49,650 nucleotides of DNA from Chloroflexota bacterium. Its GTDB lineage: Bacteria; Chloroflexota; Dehalococcoidia; JACQUA01. Under the pieces are notes generated by a model. That model did not search any database. It was not told where the DNA came from and worked only from the letters and a program-made list of their open reading frames with translations. Of the stretch, positions 1 through 7,980 are shown in pieces. The translations under genes and the position numbers were made by a program. Position 1 is the stretch's first letter; every line of letters begins with the position of its first letter. The DNA lies in the NCBI GenBank assembly GCA_016210565.1, contig JACQUA010000098.1, positions 1 to 49,650 on the forward strand, given 5' to 3'.

Positions 1-152
1 CTTCGCTCAGGGTGACAGCATAACGCGATGTCATTGAAAGCGTAGTCGAAGAATCTTTCGGCGGGGGTGCCGGACGAAAGACCCTTCGCCTGCCCCTTCG
101 CTTCGCTCAGGGCTCCGGCTCAGGGTGACATTTTCGGAACAATAAGGTTGAA
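1..152. repeat. Dispersed SER-type repeat, copies at window edge
   Basis: Non-coding DNA ahead of the first gene. Positions 1-20 and 100-137 both end in a CTCAGGGTGACA core, and the second copy carries CTTCGCTCAGGGCTCCGGCT just before it. The same block recurs at 8461-8500 and 37498-37535, and in diverged form at 35290-35455. It is a dispersed intergenic repeat rather than a gene. An upstream aconitase-type large subunit may lie just outside the window, but nothing here shows it. Confidence 0.8.
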
Positions 153-647
153 ATGAGTTCTGGACGAGCCTTCAAATTCGGAAACGATATTTCCACGGAC
201 CACATTGTCCCGGGCCGATTAGCCCATCTCAGGAGCAATCTGCCGGAGCTGGCCAAGCATGTCATGGAAGACGCCGATCCGAAGTTCGCTTCCCGGGTCA
301 AGCCCGGGGATTTCATCGTGGCGGGTAGCAACTTCGGCCTTGGTTCGAGCCGCGAGCATGCTCCGTTAGTCATCAAGATGGCCGGCGTGAAGGCGCTGCT
401 GGCGAAATCCGTGGCCCGCATTTTTTTCCGGAACGCGATAAACCTGGGACTGCCGATTCTGATTTGCGACACAGACAGGATTGAAGATGGCGACGAGTTG
501 GAAGTGGACCTGAAAGCGGGGGTGGTGAAGGATGTCACCAGGGGGATAACGTTGACTTTCGGGAAACTGCCTGACGTCATGGTGAAGATCCTGGCCGAGG
601 GCGGCTTGCTGAACTACATTAAGAAGCACGGAGACCTTGAGTTGTAG
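153..647 (+). CDS. leuD: LeuD/aconitase-type dehydratase small subunit
   Basis: 164 residues, the usual length of a free-standing LeuD-type swivel subunit, which pairs with a separate Fe-S large subunit to isomerise isopropylmalate, citrate or homocitrate-like acids in the cytoplasm. The family signature is visible: GNDISTDHIVPGR at 10-22, GSNFGLGSSREHAP at 58-71 and FFRNAINLGLP further on. The large subunit is not in the window and would be expected upstream. The genes that follow are isocitrate dehydrogenase, malate dehydrogenase and fumarase, so a role as the aconitase small subunit is at least as likely as leucine synthesis. That choice is inferred from context. The substrate loop reads HLRS, which alone does not decide it. 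Confidence 0.88.
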   Translation: MSSGRAFKFGNDISTDHIVPGRLAHLRSNLPELAKHVMEDADPKFASRVKPGDFIVAGSNFGLGSSREHAPLVIKMAGVKALLAKSVARIFFRNAINLGLPILICDTDRIEDGDELEVDLKAGVVKDVTRGITLTFGKLPDVMVKILAEGGLLNYIKKHGDLEL

Positions 648-692
648 CCGCACCCTTTACGGGTGCGCTTGCGCAGGCTAACAGCCACGGCA
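648..692. repeat. Dispersed palindromic repeat, second copy at 13738
   Basis: Starts right after the leuD stop codon. GCACCC and GGGTGC arms enclose TTTAC, followed by GCAGGCTAA. A near-identical block sits at 13738-13786, ahead of nadK. There is no T-run, so it is not a clear terminator. Positions 693-719 add a second motif (cacgacagggacaagccctg) that recurs at 47412-47432. Confidence 0.8.
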
Positions 693-753
693 CGACAGGG
701 ACAAGCCCTGTCGCTGCGGAATTACAAAGAACCGCGGAGATTTCACGATAGCC

Positions 754-1839
754 ATGATTCATGAAGTTACACTGATTCCCGGTGATGGGGTTGGTCCCGA
801 AGTCGTCGAGGCGACGAGAAGGGTCCTCGAGGCGACCGGGGTCCGGTTCAAATGGGACCTGGCCTACGCCGGGGAGATAGCCCAGAAGAAGCTCGGGTCG
901 CTGCTTCCCGAGTCCACACTCGAATCCATCAAGCGGAACCGGGTGGCCCTCAAGGGGCCGGTTACCACGCCGGTTGGGTCTGGTTTCCGCAGCGTCAATG
1001 TGGCCCTGCGCCAGGAGCTGGACCTCTACGCCTGCGTGCGGCCCTGCAAGACCTACCCCGGCGTGCCCACCTGCTATGACAAAGTTGACATCACGGTAAT
1101 CCGGGAAAACACCGAGGACCTCTACGCCGGAATAGAGTTTGAACGCGGCTCTGCCGGGGTGTCCAGGGTGTTGAAGCTTCTCGAAGAAACGGGGTCGCCA
1201 AAGGTCTTCCCGGATTGCGGCATCAGCCTGAAAGTCATTTCCGAAACGGGCACCCGCAGGATAGTGGAGTTCGCCTTCCGGTATGCCAGGGAAAACGGTC
1301 GAAGGAAAGTAGTCGCTGTCCACAAGGCCAACATCTTGAAGTACTCGGACGGGCTTTTCCTCTCAGTGGCCAGGCAGGTGGCCGCGCAGCACCCTGACAT
1401 TGAGTTCGAGGATGTGATTGTAGACGCGCTGTGCATGAGGCTGGTGCGGTGGCCGGAGCAATTCGACGTGCTGGTCCTGCCGAATCTCTACGGGGATATC
1501 GTTTCAGACCTGTGCGCCGGACTTGTCGGGGGACTGGGAATGGCGCCAGGCGCCAACATCGGCACCGAGGGGGTCGTCTTTGAGGCTACCCATGGCAGCG
1601 CCCCGAAATATGCGGGGCAGAACAAAGTGAATCCATTTGCCATGATGCTTTCCGGGGTTATGATGTTGCGGCATCTTGGTGAACAGGACGCCGCCGACCG
1701 GGTGGAACGGGCCATTGCCGGCATCATCAAGGAGGGCAGGACCGTGACCTACGAACTGAAACCGAGCCGGGATGACCCTACGGCCGCCGGCACCTCGCAG
1801 GTGGCGGATGCGGTCATCGCCAGGCTGAGGGAGGTCTAG
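754..1839 (+). CDS. icd: Isocitrate dehydrogenase (IDH/IMDH family)
   Basis: 361-residue decarboxylating beta-hydroxyacid dehydrogenase that should convert isocitrate to 2-oxoglutarate. The substrate region SVNVALRQELDLYACVRP (80-97) matches the isocitrate-type S-x-N-x-x-LR pattern rather than that of isopropylmalate dehydrogenase. R117, Y124, K191 and the acidic NLYGDIVSD stretch (244-252) are the expected catalytic and metal-binding residues. HGSAPKYAGQNKVNP (280-294) carries Lys-Tyr where E. coli NADP-IDH has Lys344-Tyr345, and VTY at 331-333 matches its Tyr391. NADP use is therefore plausible, although NAD cannot be excluded. ATG start with GGAG about 15 nt upstream. The next gene begins 2 nt after the stop, so the two are probably cotranscribed. 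Confidence 0.93.
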   Translation: MIHEVTLIPGDGVGPEVVEATRRVLEATGVRFKWDLAYAGEIAQKKLGSLLPESTLESIKRNRVALKGPVTTPVGSGFRSVNVALRQELDLYACVRPCKTYPGVPTCYDKVDITVIRENTEDLYAGIEFERGSAGVSRVLKLLEETGSPKVFPDCGISLKVISETGTRRIVEFAFRYARENGRRKVVAVHKANILKYSDGLFLSVARQVAAQHPDIEFEDVIVDALCMRLVRWPEQFDVLVLPNLYGDIVSDLCAGLVGGLGMAPGANIGTEGVVFEATHGSAPKYAGQNKVNPFAMMLSGVMMLRHLGEQDAADRVERAIAGIIKEGRTVTYELKPSRDDPTAAGTSQVADAVIARLREV

Positions 1840-1840
1840 T

Positions 1841-2767
1841 TTGCGTCCCAGAGTGACGGTGATCGGCGCCGGCAATGTCGGCGCCTCCTGCGCCCAGAGA
1901 TTGTTCGACAAAGGATACGCCGACATTGTGTTGCTGGATATCGTGGAAGGTCTGCCACAGGGCAAGGCCCTGGATATCCTGCAATGCGGCCCGGTGGTCG
2001 GCAGCGATAGCAGCATAGTTGGGACTAACCGCTACGAGGATACCGCCGCCTCTGATGTCGTTGTCATAACGTCAGGCCTGGCCAGGAAACCCGGCATGAG
2101 CCGGGATGACCTGGTATTGCAGAACATGGCCATTGTCAAAGGCGTCACCGAACAGGTGGTGAAGCACTCGCCCGGGTGCATCCTGGTGCTGGTCACCAAT
2201 CCCCTGGACGCCATGACCCACCTCGCGCTGAAGGCAAGCGGCTTTGAGAGGTCCCGCGTCATCGGACAGTCGGGCATCCTGGATACCGCCCGCCTGTGCA
2301 GCTTTATCGCCGCTGAACTGAGGGTGTCCGTCAAGGACGTTACCGCTCTGGTCCTCGGCGGACACGGGGATACGATGGTGCCCCTCCCACGGCTGTGCTT
2401 CGTGGGCGGCGTCCCTTTGACCGAACTGATGCCCGCTCAGGCCATCGACCGGATCATGATGCGGACCATCAAAGGGGGCGGAGAGATAGTGGACTTGTTG
2501 AAGACCGGAAGCGCCTTCTATGCTCCCTCGGCCGCTGTGGTCCAGATGGTCGACGCTATCCTGTTGAACGAGCGGAGAGTCCTGAGCTGCGCCGTCTATC
2601 TCAATGGCGAATACGGGATCAAGGATGCCGTGGTGGGCGTGCCTGTGAAGCTGGGGAGGGGTGGGGTCCAGGAGGTGGTCCAGGTGAAACTAGCTCCGGC
2701 GGAAGAGGCAGCCCTGAAGAAATCAGCCGCCGCGGTGCGCGAGATTACATCAATCATGAAGCTGTAG
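1841..2767 (+). CDS. mdh: Malate dehydrogenase (LDH-like type)
   Basis: 308 residues; interconverts malate and oxaloacetate with NAD(H). An N-terminal Rossmann motif GAGNVG (9-14) with D33 as the NAD-binding acid is followed by ARKPGMSRDDL (81-91), whose arginines are typical of malate rather than lactate dehydrogenases, and by the catalytic GGHGDTMVP with H175. The start is a TTG two bases after the icd stop, preceded by a GAGG Shine-Dalgarno sequence inside the end of icd. This tight junction points to translational coupling. The length is normal for the family and no lesion is seen. Confidence 0.95.
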   Translation: MRPRVTVIGAGNVGASCAQRLFDKGYADIVLLDIVEGLPQGKALDILQCGPVVGSDSSIVGTNRYEDTAASDVVVITSGLARKPGMSRDDLVLQNMAIVKGVTEQVVKHSPGCILVLVTNPLDAMTHLALKASGFERSRVIGQSGILDTARLCSFIAAELRVSVKDVTALVLGGHGDTMVPLPRLCFVGGVPLTELMPAQAIDRIMMRTIKGGGEIVDLLKTGSAFYAPSAAVVQMVDAILLNERRVLSCAVYLNGEYGIKDAVVGVPVKLGRGGVQEVVQVKLAPAEEAALKKSAAAVREITSIMKL

Positions 2768-2785
2768 CCGGACAAGCCGGAATTA

Positions 2786-2912
2786 CTAATGACGATACTC
2801 GAATGACGAATAAATGTTCGAAACTCGAATGTTGAAACAGGGCAAACATTCGTCATTGGTCGTTTGAGTTTCATTCGTCATTCGCGTTTCGTGGTTGGTC
2901 ATTTCCTCTTCG
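2786..2912. repeat. CATTCGTCATT-type repeat between mdh and fumA
   Basis: AT-richer tract with repeated CATTCGTCATT and GTTGGTCATT words on either side of a reversed copy. The same words occur at 37570-37620, 38711-38875 and 41465-41525. The tract reaches to within 10 bp of the preferred fumA start and may carry the fumA ribosome-binding region, which is otherwise poor. Confidence 0.7.
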
Positions 2913-2921
2913 GAATCCCCA

Positions 2922-3767
2922 GTGAGATCAATTGATTGCGGAACGATCACGGCGGCGGTTGAGCGCCTTTGCCAGGAAGCCAGCTTTGACCTGGGGGAGG
3001 ATGTTCTCCGCGCGCTGAAAGAGGCGCTGGAACGGGAGAAATCGCCGCTGGGCAAAGAGGCGCTGGCGCAAATCCTGGAAAACGCCGGCATCGCCAGGAG
3101 AGAGAGAATTCCCCTTTGCCAGGACTGCGGGACGGCGATAATCTTCCTGGAACTGGGCCAGGAGGTGCATGTGACGGGCGGCAACCTTATGGACGCCCTG
3201 AGCGAGGGAGTGAAGTGGGGCTATGCCAGAGGCTATTTACGTAGGTCCATGGTAGCCGGGCCCCTGTTCGGGAGGCGGAACACGGGAGACAACACTCCGC
3301 CCGTGGTGCACATCGGAATAGTGCCGGGCGATTCGCTGAGGGTCATTGTCATGCCCAAGGGCGCCGGCAGCGAGAACATGAGCCGTCTGGCCATGCTCCA
3401 GCCAGCCCAGGGCAGGAAGGGAATAGTCGATTTCGTGGTCAGGGCTGTTTCGGAGGCCGGTAGCAGCCCGTGCCCTCCGGGCATAATCGGAGTGGGCATC
3501 GGCGGGACGTCGGACAAAGCCATGTGGCTGGCCAAAGAAGCCTTGCTGCGGCCCGTGGGCGAACCCCATCGGGACCCGGAAGTGGCGGGGCTGGAAAAGG
3601 AGATTCTGGGCAGGGTTAACGCTCTCGGAATCGGGCCCGAGGGTTTTGGCGGGACCGTTACCGCCCTGGCGGTGCACGTGGAGGTCTTTCCCACGCACAT
3701 CGCCAGTTTGCCGGTTGGCGTCAATATCCAGTGTCACAGCGCGCGGCACAAAGAGGCCGTTCTGTGA
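2922..3767 (+). CDS. fumA: Class I fumarase, alpha (N-terminal) subunit
   Basis: About 281 residues; half of the oxygen-sensitive two-subunit fumarate hydratase (or tartrate dehydratase family) that hydrates fumarate to malate. Three cysteines expected to hold the [4Fe-4S] cluster are visible in LCQDCGT, GSSPCPPGIIG and VNIQCHSARH. RNTGDNTPPVVH and MPKGAGSENMS are class I fumarase signatures. Start chosen at GTG 2922 (VRSIDCGT). A longer reading from TTG 2895 would begin inside a dispersed repeat. The beta subunit is not next to it: it lies about 4.9 kb away at 8660. UbiA begins 9 bp after the stop. Confidence 0.92.
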   Translation: MRSIDCGTITAAVERLCQEASFDLGEDVLRALKEALEREKSPLGKEALAQILENAGIARRERIPLCQDCGTAIIFLELGQEVHVTGGNLMDALSEGVKWGYARGYLRRSMVAGPLFGRRNTGDNTPPVVHIGIVPGDSLRVIVMPKGAGSENMSRLAMLQPAQGRKGIVDFVVRAVSEAGSSPCPPGIIGVGIGGTSDKAMWLAKEALLRPVGEPHRDPEVAGLEKEILGRVNALGIGPEGFGGTVTALAVHVEVFPTHIASLPVGVNIQCHSARHKEAVL

Positions 3768-3775
3768 AGAGCCTG

Positions 3776-4708
3776 ATGAAGCGATGGATCGGCGGCGGCG
3801 GGGAAGTAAAGGTGCATTACTCCCGACTTGAGAGGCTGGGTGGCTTGGTTGACATAACGAGGCCGAGGCTGGCCCTGATGACTCCCCTTGGCGCCGGCGC
3901 GGCGGTGGTCCTGGCGCGAGGGACGTTTCCTCCCCTTTCTCAATGTCTCTGGGGTTTTGCCGCCGTGGCCCTGGCTGTGGGCGGCATCCACAGTTTTAAC
4001 GATTACATCGACAGGAGCCGGGACAGGACGGCGTGGCCGGGACGGCCGATTCCAAGTGGGCGTGTGAGAGCGCGGGAAGCGTTATTCCTTACCTGGGCCT
4101 GCTTCCTGGCCTCTGTCATCATCACGGGGGTCGTATTCAACGGGACGGCTCTGGCGATTCTCGTGCTGACCCTGGTGCTGGGATCGCTCTATTCGCTCAA
4201 CCTGAGGCGTAAAATAGGCTATCTCATCCTGCCTCCGATCAATGGCCTTATCTATTTGGGGGGATGGGCAGCCGGCTCGCCGGAGACTCTTTTCAGCTCG
4301 TGGCTGCCCTGGGGGTTGTTCCTGCTGGCGCTCTTCTGGCAGACCGGGCATATCATGATTTACTCGGCGATCCATCCACCGGCGAAGGACGGGGATAGGG
4401 TTGTAACTGAAAGTCCGGGGCTGCTCACCAGGACGAGCCTGGAGACTGCCGCCAGGATCGGTTTCAGTTTTCTGGCGCTGACCCTGTTTCTGAGCGTCCT
4501 GCTGGGAGTTGTCATACCGCTCGGCCCGGTATATCTTGTCCTGGTACTGGCGGGGGGCGTCATGGCCATCCGGGACGGCCTGAAATTCCTGAAAGACACA
4601 GGCAACAGGGAAAAGGGGTTCAAGGCTTTTGGCTCGGCTTCGAATTTCATGCTGATAATCCGGGGCGGGATACTTCTCGCGGTCTTGATAAACGTATGGT
4701 TGAAATAG
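3776..4708 (+). CDS. UbiA-family membrane prenyltransferase
   Basis: About 310 residues with many hydrophobic segments. The first Asp-rich prenyl-diphosphate motif is NDYIDRSRD, followed by GRPIPSGRV. RPIPSG is typical of the chlorophyll-synthase/archaeal-lipid branch of UbiA as well as of quinone prenyltransferases, so the acceptor cannot be named. A second acidic patch, KDGDRV, follows further on. The start at ATG 3776 (MKRWIGG) has GAAGAG upstream and avoids overlap with fumA. An earlier in-frame start at 3731 is possible. Its place just before a small membrane protein and a b-type cytochrome suggests quinone, haem or lipid work for a respiratory unit (inference). Confidence 0.8.
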   Translation: MKRWIGGGGEVKVHYSRLERLGGLVDITRPRLALMTPLGAGAAVVLARGTFPPLSQCLWGFAAVALAVGGIHSFNDYIDRSRDRTAWPGRPIPSGRVRAREALFLTWACFLASVIITGVVFNGTALAILVLTLVLGSLYSLNLRRKIGYLILPPINGLIYLGGWAAGSPETLFSSWLPWGLFLLALFWQTGHIMIYSAIHPPAKDGDRVVTESPGLLTRTSLETAARIGFSFLALTLFLSVLLGVVIPLGPVYLVLVLAGGVMAIRDGLKFLKDTGNREKGFKAFGSASNFMLIIRGGILLAVLINVWLK

Positions 4709-4883
4709 TACCAACGCAAGAAATAGTGGTGTTAAGCTTCACACAAAGACACAAAGGACACAACGGTTTTGGTGAAGTGGACTCGCTGGTGGCAGATTGC
4801 ATCGTCTCACTGGCGCGGCATTCTCCGTGTCTGCTGTGTCCCTGTAGTGAAGGCATGCGTCGTTGGTAGACGCGTTGATATCA

Positions 4884-5183
4884 ATGAAAAGGCTCTATCT
4901 TCCCCTGGTTCTCGCGGTGGTCCTGGCCGAGCTCGGCCTGCTGGTCTGGCTGCTGGCGGCGATCATACCCTTGCATGCCGGCGAGACCTACCTTCAGGAA
5001 GACGCTGCCTACAGGCCATACATTTCCGGCCAGGATGCCGGCAGTCCGGCGGTGGTCATAACCCAATGGCTGTTCTTCCTGATGACTGCGGGGACGTTGA
5101 TTCCGGTGGGTCTCATCATTGCTGGGGAACTGGTGAGATGGGGTCTGGGCCAGCGAAAACGCGGGAGGAGCTTGACGGGGTAG
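4884..5183 (+). CDS. Small two-helix membrane protein
   Basis: 99 residues from ATG 4884 (an in-frame TTG at 4863 is possible). Two hydrophobic helices are visible: LYLPLVLAVVLAELGLLVWL near the N-terminus, and a second around WLFFLMTAGTLIPVGLIIAG. A polar loop of about 35 residues separates them, and the C-terminus is basic (RKRGRS). No recognised family. It stops 67 bp before the cytochrome b gene on the same strand, so a role as small partner subunit of that cytochrome is a reasonable inference. No cofactor-binding motif is seen. Confidence 0.65.
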   Translation: MKRLYLPLVLAVVLAELGLLVWLLAAIIPLHAGETYLQEDAAYRPYISGQDAGSPAVVITQWLFFLMTAGTLIPVGLIIAGELVRWGLGQRKRGRSLTG

Positions 5184-5250
5184 GGGCACGCTGCGGCGTG
5201 CGGCTACGGTCCTGCTATTGCAGATTCCGCTCTTGAGGAACGATGTTCTG

Positions 5251-5952
5251 ATGTCCCGGATCGAAGGAGAATACGTTGTCCGCTTCGACCGTCAGCTCAG
5301 GCTGCAGCATTTTGTGCTGATGGTGAGTTTTGTTGTCCTGGCCCTGACGGGCCTGCCGCAATCTTTTCCCGAAGGGCCTTCGATGCGGTGGTGGTCGGGG
5401 CTTTTCGGAGGGGGGGAAAACCTGCGCTGGGTGCATCACTGGGCGGCCAGGGCGTTCTACCTTACCTATTTCTATCACCTTTTCTACCTGGGTTATGCGT
5501 GGCTCGCGCGGGGCCGCTCGCCGTGGGTGATTCTGCCCACCGTCAAGGACGTCAAGGACTCCTTCCAAAGCCTGCTGTATATTCTTGGCCTGGCCGAAGA
5601 ACCGGTCTACGAGCACATGCAGTACGGGCAAAAGATAGACTACTGGTTCACCATGCTGATCATTCCTGTCATCGCGGTTTCCGGCATAACCATAGGCAAT
5701 GAGTACCTCCTGGGGATTCTTCCCGGCTGGGCTATCGCCATGGCCCTGGTCACGCACCGCGGGACGACTATACTGGCAATAGGATTTGTGGTTGTGGTCC
5801 ATTTCTACTACGGGCACCTGGCCCCAAAATCATTTCCTTTCAACTCCGTCATTTTCACCGGCAAGATGACCCGGGACAAGTACAAACAATGGTTCTACCT
5901 GGAATATCTGAGACTGGTGAAGCAAGCGGAGAAGGCGGGGAAAGACAAATAG
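5251..5952 (+). CDS. Membrane b-type cytochrome (FdnI/NapC-partner-like)
   Basis: About 233 residues with roughly five hydrophobic segments. Histidines suited to haem b ligation lie at segment ends: RLQHFVLM, VHHWAARAF, YHLFYLGY, VTHRG and VVHFYYGHLAP. The pattern fits the cytochrome b561/formate-dehydrogenase gamma superfamily, which passes electrons between a periplasmic or cytoplasmic partner and the quinone pool. Start chosen at ATG 5251 (MSRIEGEYV); the reading open from 5218 has no better site. No multihaem c or dehydrogenase subunit is adjacent, so the electron donor is unknown. Clustered with the UbiA enzyme and the small membrane protein. Confidence 0.8.
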   Translation: MSRIEGEYVVRFDRQLRLQHFVLMVSFVVLALTGLPQSFPEGPSMRWWSGLFGGGENLRWVHHWAARAFYLTYFYHLFYLGYAWLARGRSPWVILPTVKDVKDSFQSLLYILGLAEEPVYEHMQYGQKIDYWFTMLIIPVIAVSGITIGNEYLLGILPGWAIAMALVTHRGTTILAIGFVVVVHFYYGHLAPKSFPFNSVIFTGKMTRDKYKQWFYLEYLRLVKQAEKAGKDK

Positions 5953-6002
5953 GCGTCCCTCTATGCCGGGGCGGCGAGACTCCCTTTTTCATCGGTTTGG
6001 TG

Positions 6003-6683
6003 ATGACCGTGAAGCCAAGAATAGTCCAGACTGAAAGCACCTTTTGCCGCAAGGAGTGGGTCGATCAGTATGACGAGATAGCGCGGCGAAGCATGACGCC
6101 GCTCTTCCGCCACTTCGCCCGCGGCGTCAGGAAGGCCGGTCTGGCCAGAGGATGGATTCTCGAAATCGGCTCCGGAAGCGGCAGGCTGTTCCTGGCGCTG
6201 GCGGCCGGGAAGTCGACGGATTTCAAGTTCGTTGGGATCGATGTGTCCCGGGGAATGGCAAGGAAAGCCCTGGAGAATACCCGGGAGGCTGGCGTTCCGG
6301 TCCATTTTCCTCAGGCCTCGGGAGGCAACCTCCCGTTCAGGGACTCCTGCATCGACCTGGTGATCAGCACTTCTTCGTTGCACATGTGGTCGGACCCCGT
6401 GGGCGTGCTCAACGAGGTCTACAGGGTTTTAAAGCCCGGAGGGACTTGCCTGATACGGGATGGCAGGAGGCTGCCGGAAAACTGGTTCTGGCGGCTTTTT
6501 GTTTGGGCGTCGTCCCGGATCAGGGGGATGGACGGGCGACAGAGGAAGGCATGGCAGGGCGCCATAGCGGCGGGCTACACGGTTGCAGAAGCCAGGGAGT
6601 TACTGGGGAGGTCCCATCTCCAGGACTGGAGCGTGGGGACCGACAGGGTGCTCTTTGAGCTGGTCATTGAAGCTCGAAAGTAG
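6003..6683 (+). CDS. SAM-dependent methyltransferase, class I
   Basis: About 226 residues. Motif I is LEIGSGSGRL, followed by FVGIDVSRGM (acidic end of beta-2) and then DLVISTSSLHMW and EVYRVLKPGG, the usual order of a Methyltransf_11 fold. The substrate is unknown. The start is set at ATG 6003, 50 bp after the cytochrome gene; the open frame extends back to 5889 but overlaps that gene. As the last gene of the plus-strand run it could methylate a quinone or other lipid, but this is inference only. Converges with the ferredoxin gene 31 bp downstream. Confidence 0.82.
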   Translation: MTVKPRIVQTESTFCRKEWVDQYDEIARRSMTPLFRHFARGVRKAGLARGWILEIGSGSGRLFLALAAGKSTDFKFVGIDVSRGMARKALENTREAGVPVHFPQASGGNLPFRDSCIDLVISTSSLHMWSDPVGVLNEVYRVLKPGGTCLIRDGRRLPENWFWRLFVWASSRIRGMDGRQRKAWQGAIAAGYTVAEARELLGRSHLQDWSVGTDRVLFELVIEARK

Positions 6684-6714
6684 CAATCCTCTCCGGCGAT
6701 GTGAGAGGCCCACC

Positions 6715-6939
6715 CTATGCCGACCACGCCTGGGGGATGCGGCGCTCGAAACTGGGATAGCAGGTGATGGCTTCAACGGGGCATTCTTTCTGGCAGAGGA
6801 AGCAGCTCTGGCAGTCCCTGAGATACTGGATAAAGGCTTTGCCGGTGGTCTCGTCCGCCCGCAGCGCGTCCATGGGGCAATTTTCAATACAGATTCCGCA
6901 GGCGTTACACAGTTCCCAACTGATATGTCTTACGCCCAT
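6715..6939 (-). CDS. 2[4Fe-4S] ferredoxin
   Basis: 74 residues with two complete cluster motifs, CNACGICIENCP and CQSCFLCQKECP, separated by about 24 residues, as in bacterial-type dicluster ferredoxins. It resembles the small ferredoxin partners that accompany FAD-dependent oxidoreductases, but no such enzyme is adjacent. Cytoplasmic; no signal sequence. Its likely job is carrying low-potential electrons for the Fe-S enzymes of this genome. Converges with the methyltransferase gene. Downstream partner of nothing recognisable on its own strand. Confidence 0.9.
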   Translation of the reverse strand: MGVRHISWELCNACGICIENCPMDALRADETTGKAFIQYLRDCQSCFLCQKECPVEAITCYPSFERRIPQAWSA

Positions 6940-7099
6940 CGCGCCTCTCGGGGGGCTACACCGTGGTAGTTAAGAAGCGGCCCCGGTGTTGAAACCATGA
7001 ATAAACGCGATTGAACGGGGATTGGTCTTCGCTCTCAGATCGGGTTCACCGGTGTACCGATGTTTCGAGATAGTCCGATCCGGGGTTAACGCAGCGGGA

Positions 7100-7447
7100 C
7101 TAAAACCTCTTCCGGCGGCCTCCGCCTCCGTAGCCGGACCGTCCCCCTCCTCCTCCTCCCCCTCCCTTGCCCCGGCTGAATCCGCCGCCGCCCCGGGGTC
7201 TATCCTGGCGGGGACGGGCTTCGCTGACATCGAGGGTGCGGCCCTTCAGTTCCTTGCCTTTCAGTCCCTCGATGGCCGCTCTGGCCTCGTCATCATTACT
7301 CATTTCCACAAAGCCAAAGCCTTTGGGTACGCCGCTATACCGGTCCCGTATGACGTTTATCGAATCCACCCGGCCAAAAGCCGCGAATGCCTGTCTCAAC
7401 TCGTCGTCGGTGATGTCCCGCGCCAGATTGCCCACATGAATATTCAA
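7100..7447 (-). CDS. RRM-type glycine-rich RNA-binding protein
   Basis: 115 residues. A single RNA-recognition motif fills residues 1-80, with RNP2 NIHVGNLA at the start and RNP1 KGFGFVEM in the middle. The tail is glycine and arginine rich (runs of G broken by R, S, Y). This is the architecture of small bacterial and cyanobacterial Rbp proteins, usually linked to cold response or RNA chaperoning. The start is TTG 7447, chosen because GGAAAGGAG lies at proper spacing and the RRM begins at once. Reading further upstream adds residues with no RRM similarity. Confidence 0.9.
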   Translation of the reverse strand: MNIHVGNLARDITDDELRQAFAAFGRVDSINVIRDRYSGVPKGFGFVEMSNDDEARAAIEGLKGKELKGRTLDVSEARPRQDRPRGGGGFSRGKGGGGGGGGRSGYGGGGRRKRF

Positions 7448-7619
7448 ACGGCGCTCCTTTCCTTGCCTGAGAACGGGTTGCCAGAGGAAAGGGGCAACAG
7501 CCCCCCTCGATGTTCGAATCGGAGGATAACACCGCCCCATCATCTGAATGTATCTGGTCCCGGGACACCAAATGACGGCGGAGTGAATATGAAGATAGCA
7601 GCGGCTTTTTTCTAGCCGA

Positions 7620-7642
7620 AGGGCCCCTGGTAAGGGGGCCCT
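7620..7642 (-). terminator. Possible terminator hairpin after zinc-ribbon gene
   Basis: AGGGCCCC (7620-7627) and GGGGCCCT (7635-7642) form an 8-bp stem 20 bp beyond the stop codon of the zinc-ribbon gene. No strong T-run follows on the minus strand, so its action as an intrinsic terminator is uncertain. Confidence 0.4.
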
Positions 7643-7662
7643 CTTTCATAATCCTGGCAGAA

Positions 7663-7980
7663 TTAGCGGCGTGGAGTAGCTAGCCTGACTTTGCTGTAGC
7701 AATCGCTGCAGTAGACAGGTCGCCCCTCGCGGGGTTCAAACGGCACCTGGGTTTCTTTGCCGCACTGGGCGCAGGTGGCGGGAAACGTTTGACGCTTTCC
7801 GCCAAAGCTGCCGGTTCCTCGGTCGCCATGCCGCTGCGACTTCCTGCTTTCTCGACAAGCAGGGCAGCGCTTCGGGGTATTGACGTATCCCTTGGAAGCG
7901 AAGAACTCTTGCTCGGCTGCGGTGAAGGCAAAGGTAGCGCCGCAATCGCTACACTGAAGAGTCTTGTCTTCGTAGCTCAT
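7663..7980 (-). CDS. Double zinc-ribbon protein (CxxC-x17-CxxC type)
   Basis: 105 residues. The N-terminal half has CSDC and CPAC pairs flanking TFAFTAAEQEFFASKGYVN, matching the short probable-zinc-ribbon family. The C-terminal half has CAQC and CSDC separated by exactly 17 residues, the CxxC-x17-CxxC domain, with GRPVYCSDC. Function is unknown; such proteins are thought to be nucleic-acid or protein binding. ATG start with an AGGAGGT ribosome site. The same two-domain form is common in Dehalococcoidia, which supports the taxonomic guess. Confidence 0.88.
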   Translation of the reverse strand: MSYEDKTLQCSDCGATFAFTAAEQEFFASKGYVNTPKRCPACRESRKSQRHGDRGTGSFGGKRQTFPATCAQCGKETQVPFEPREGRPVYCSDCYSKVRLATPRR

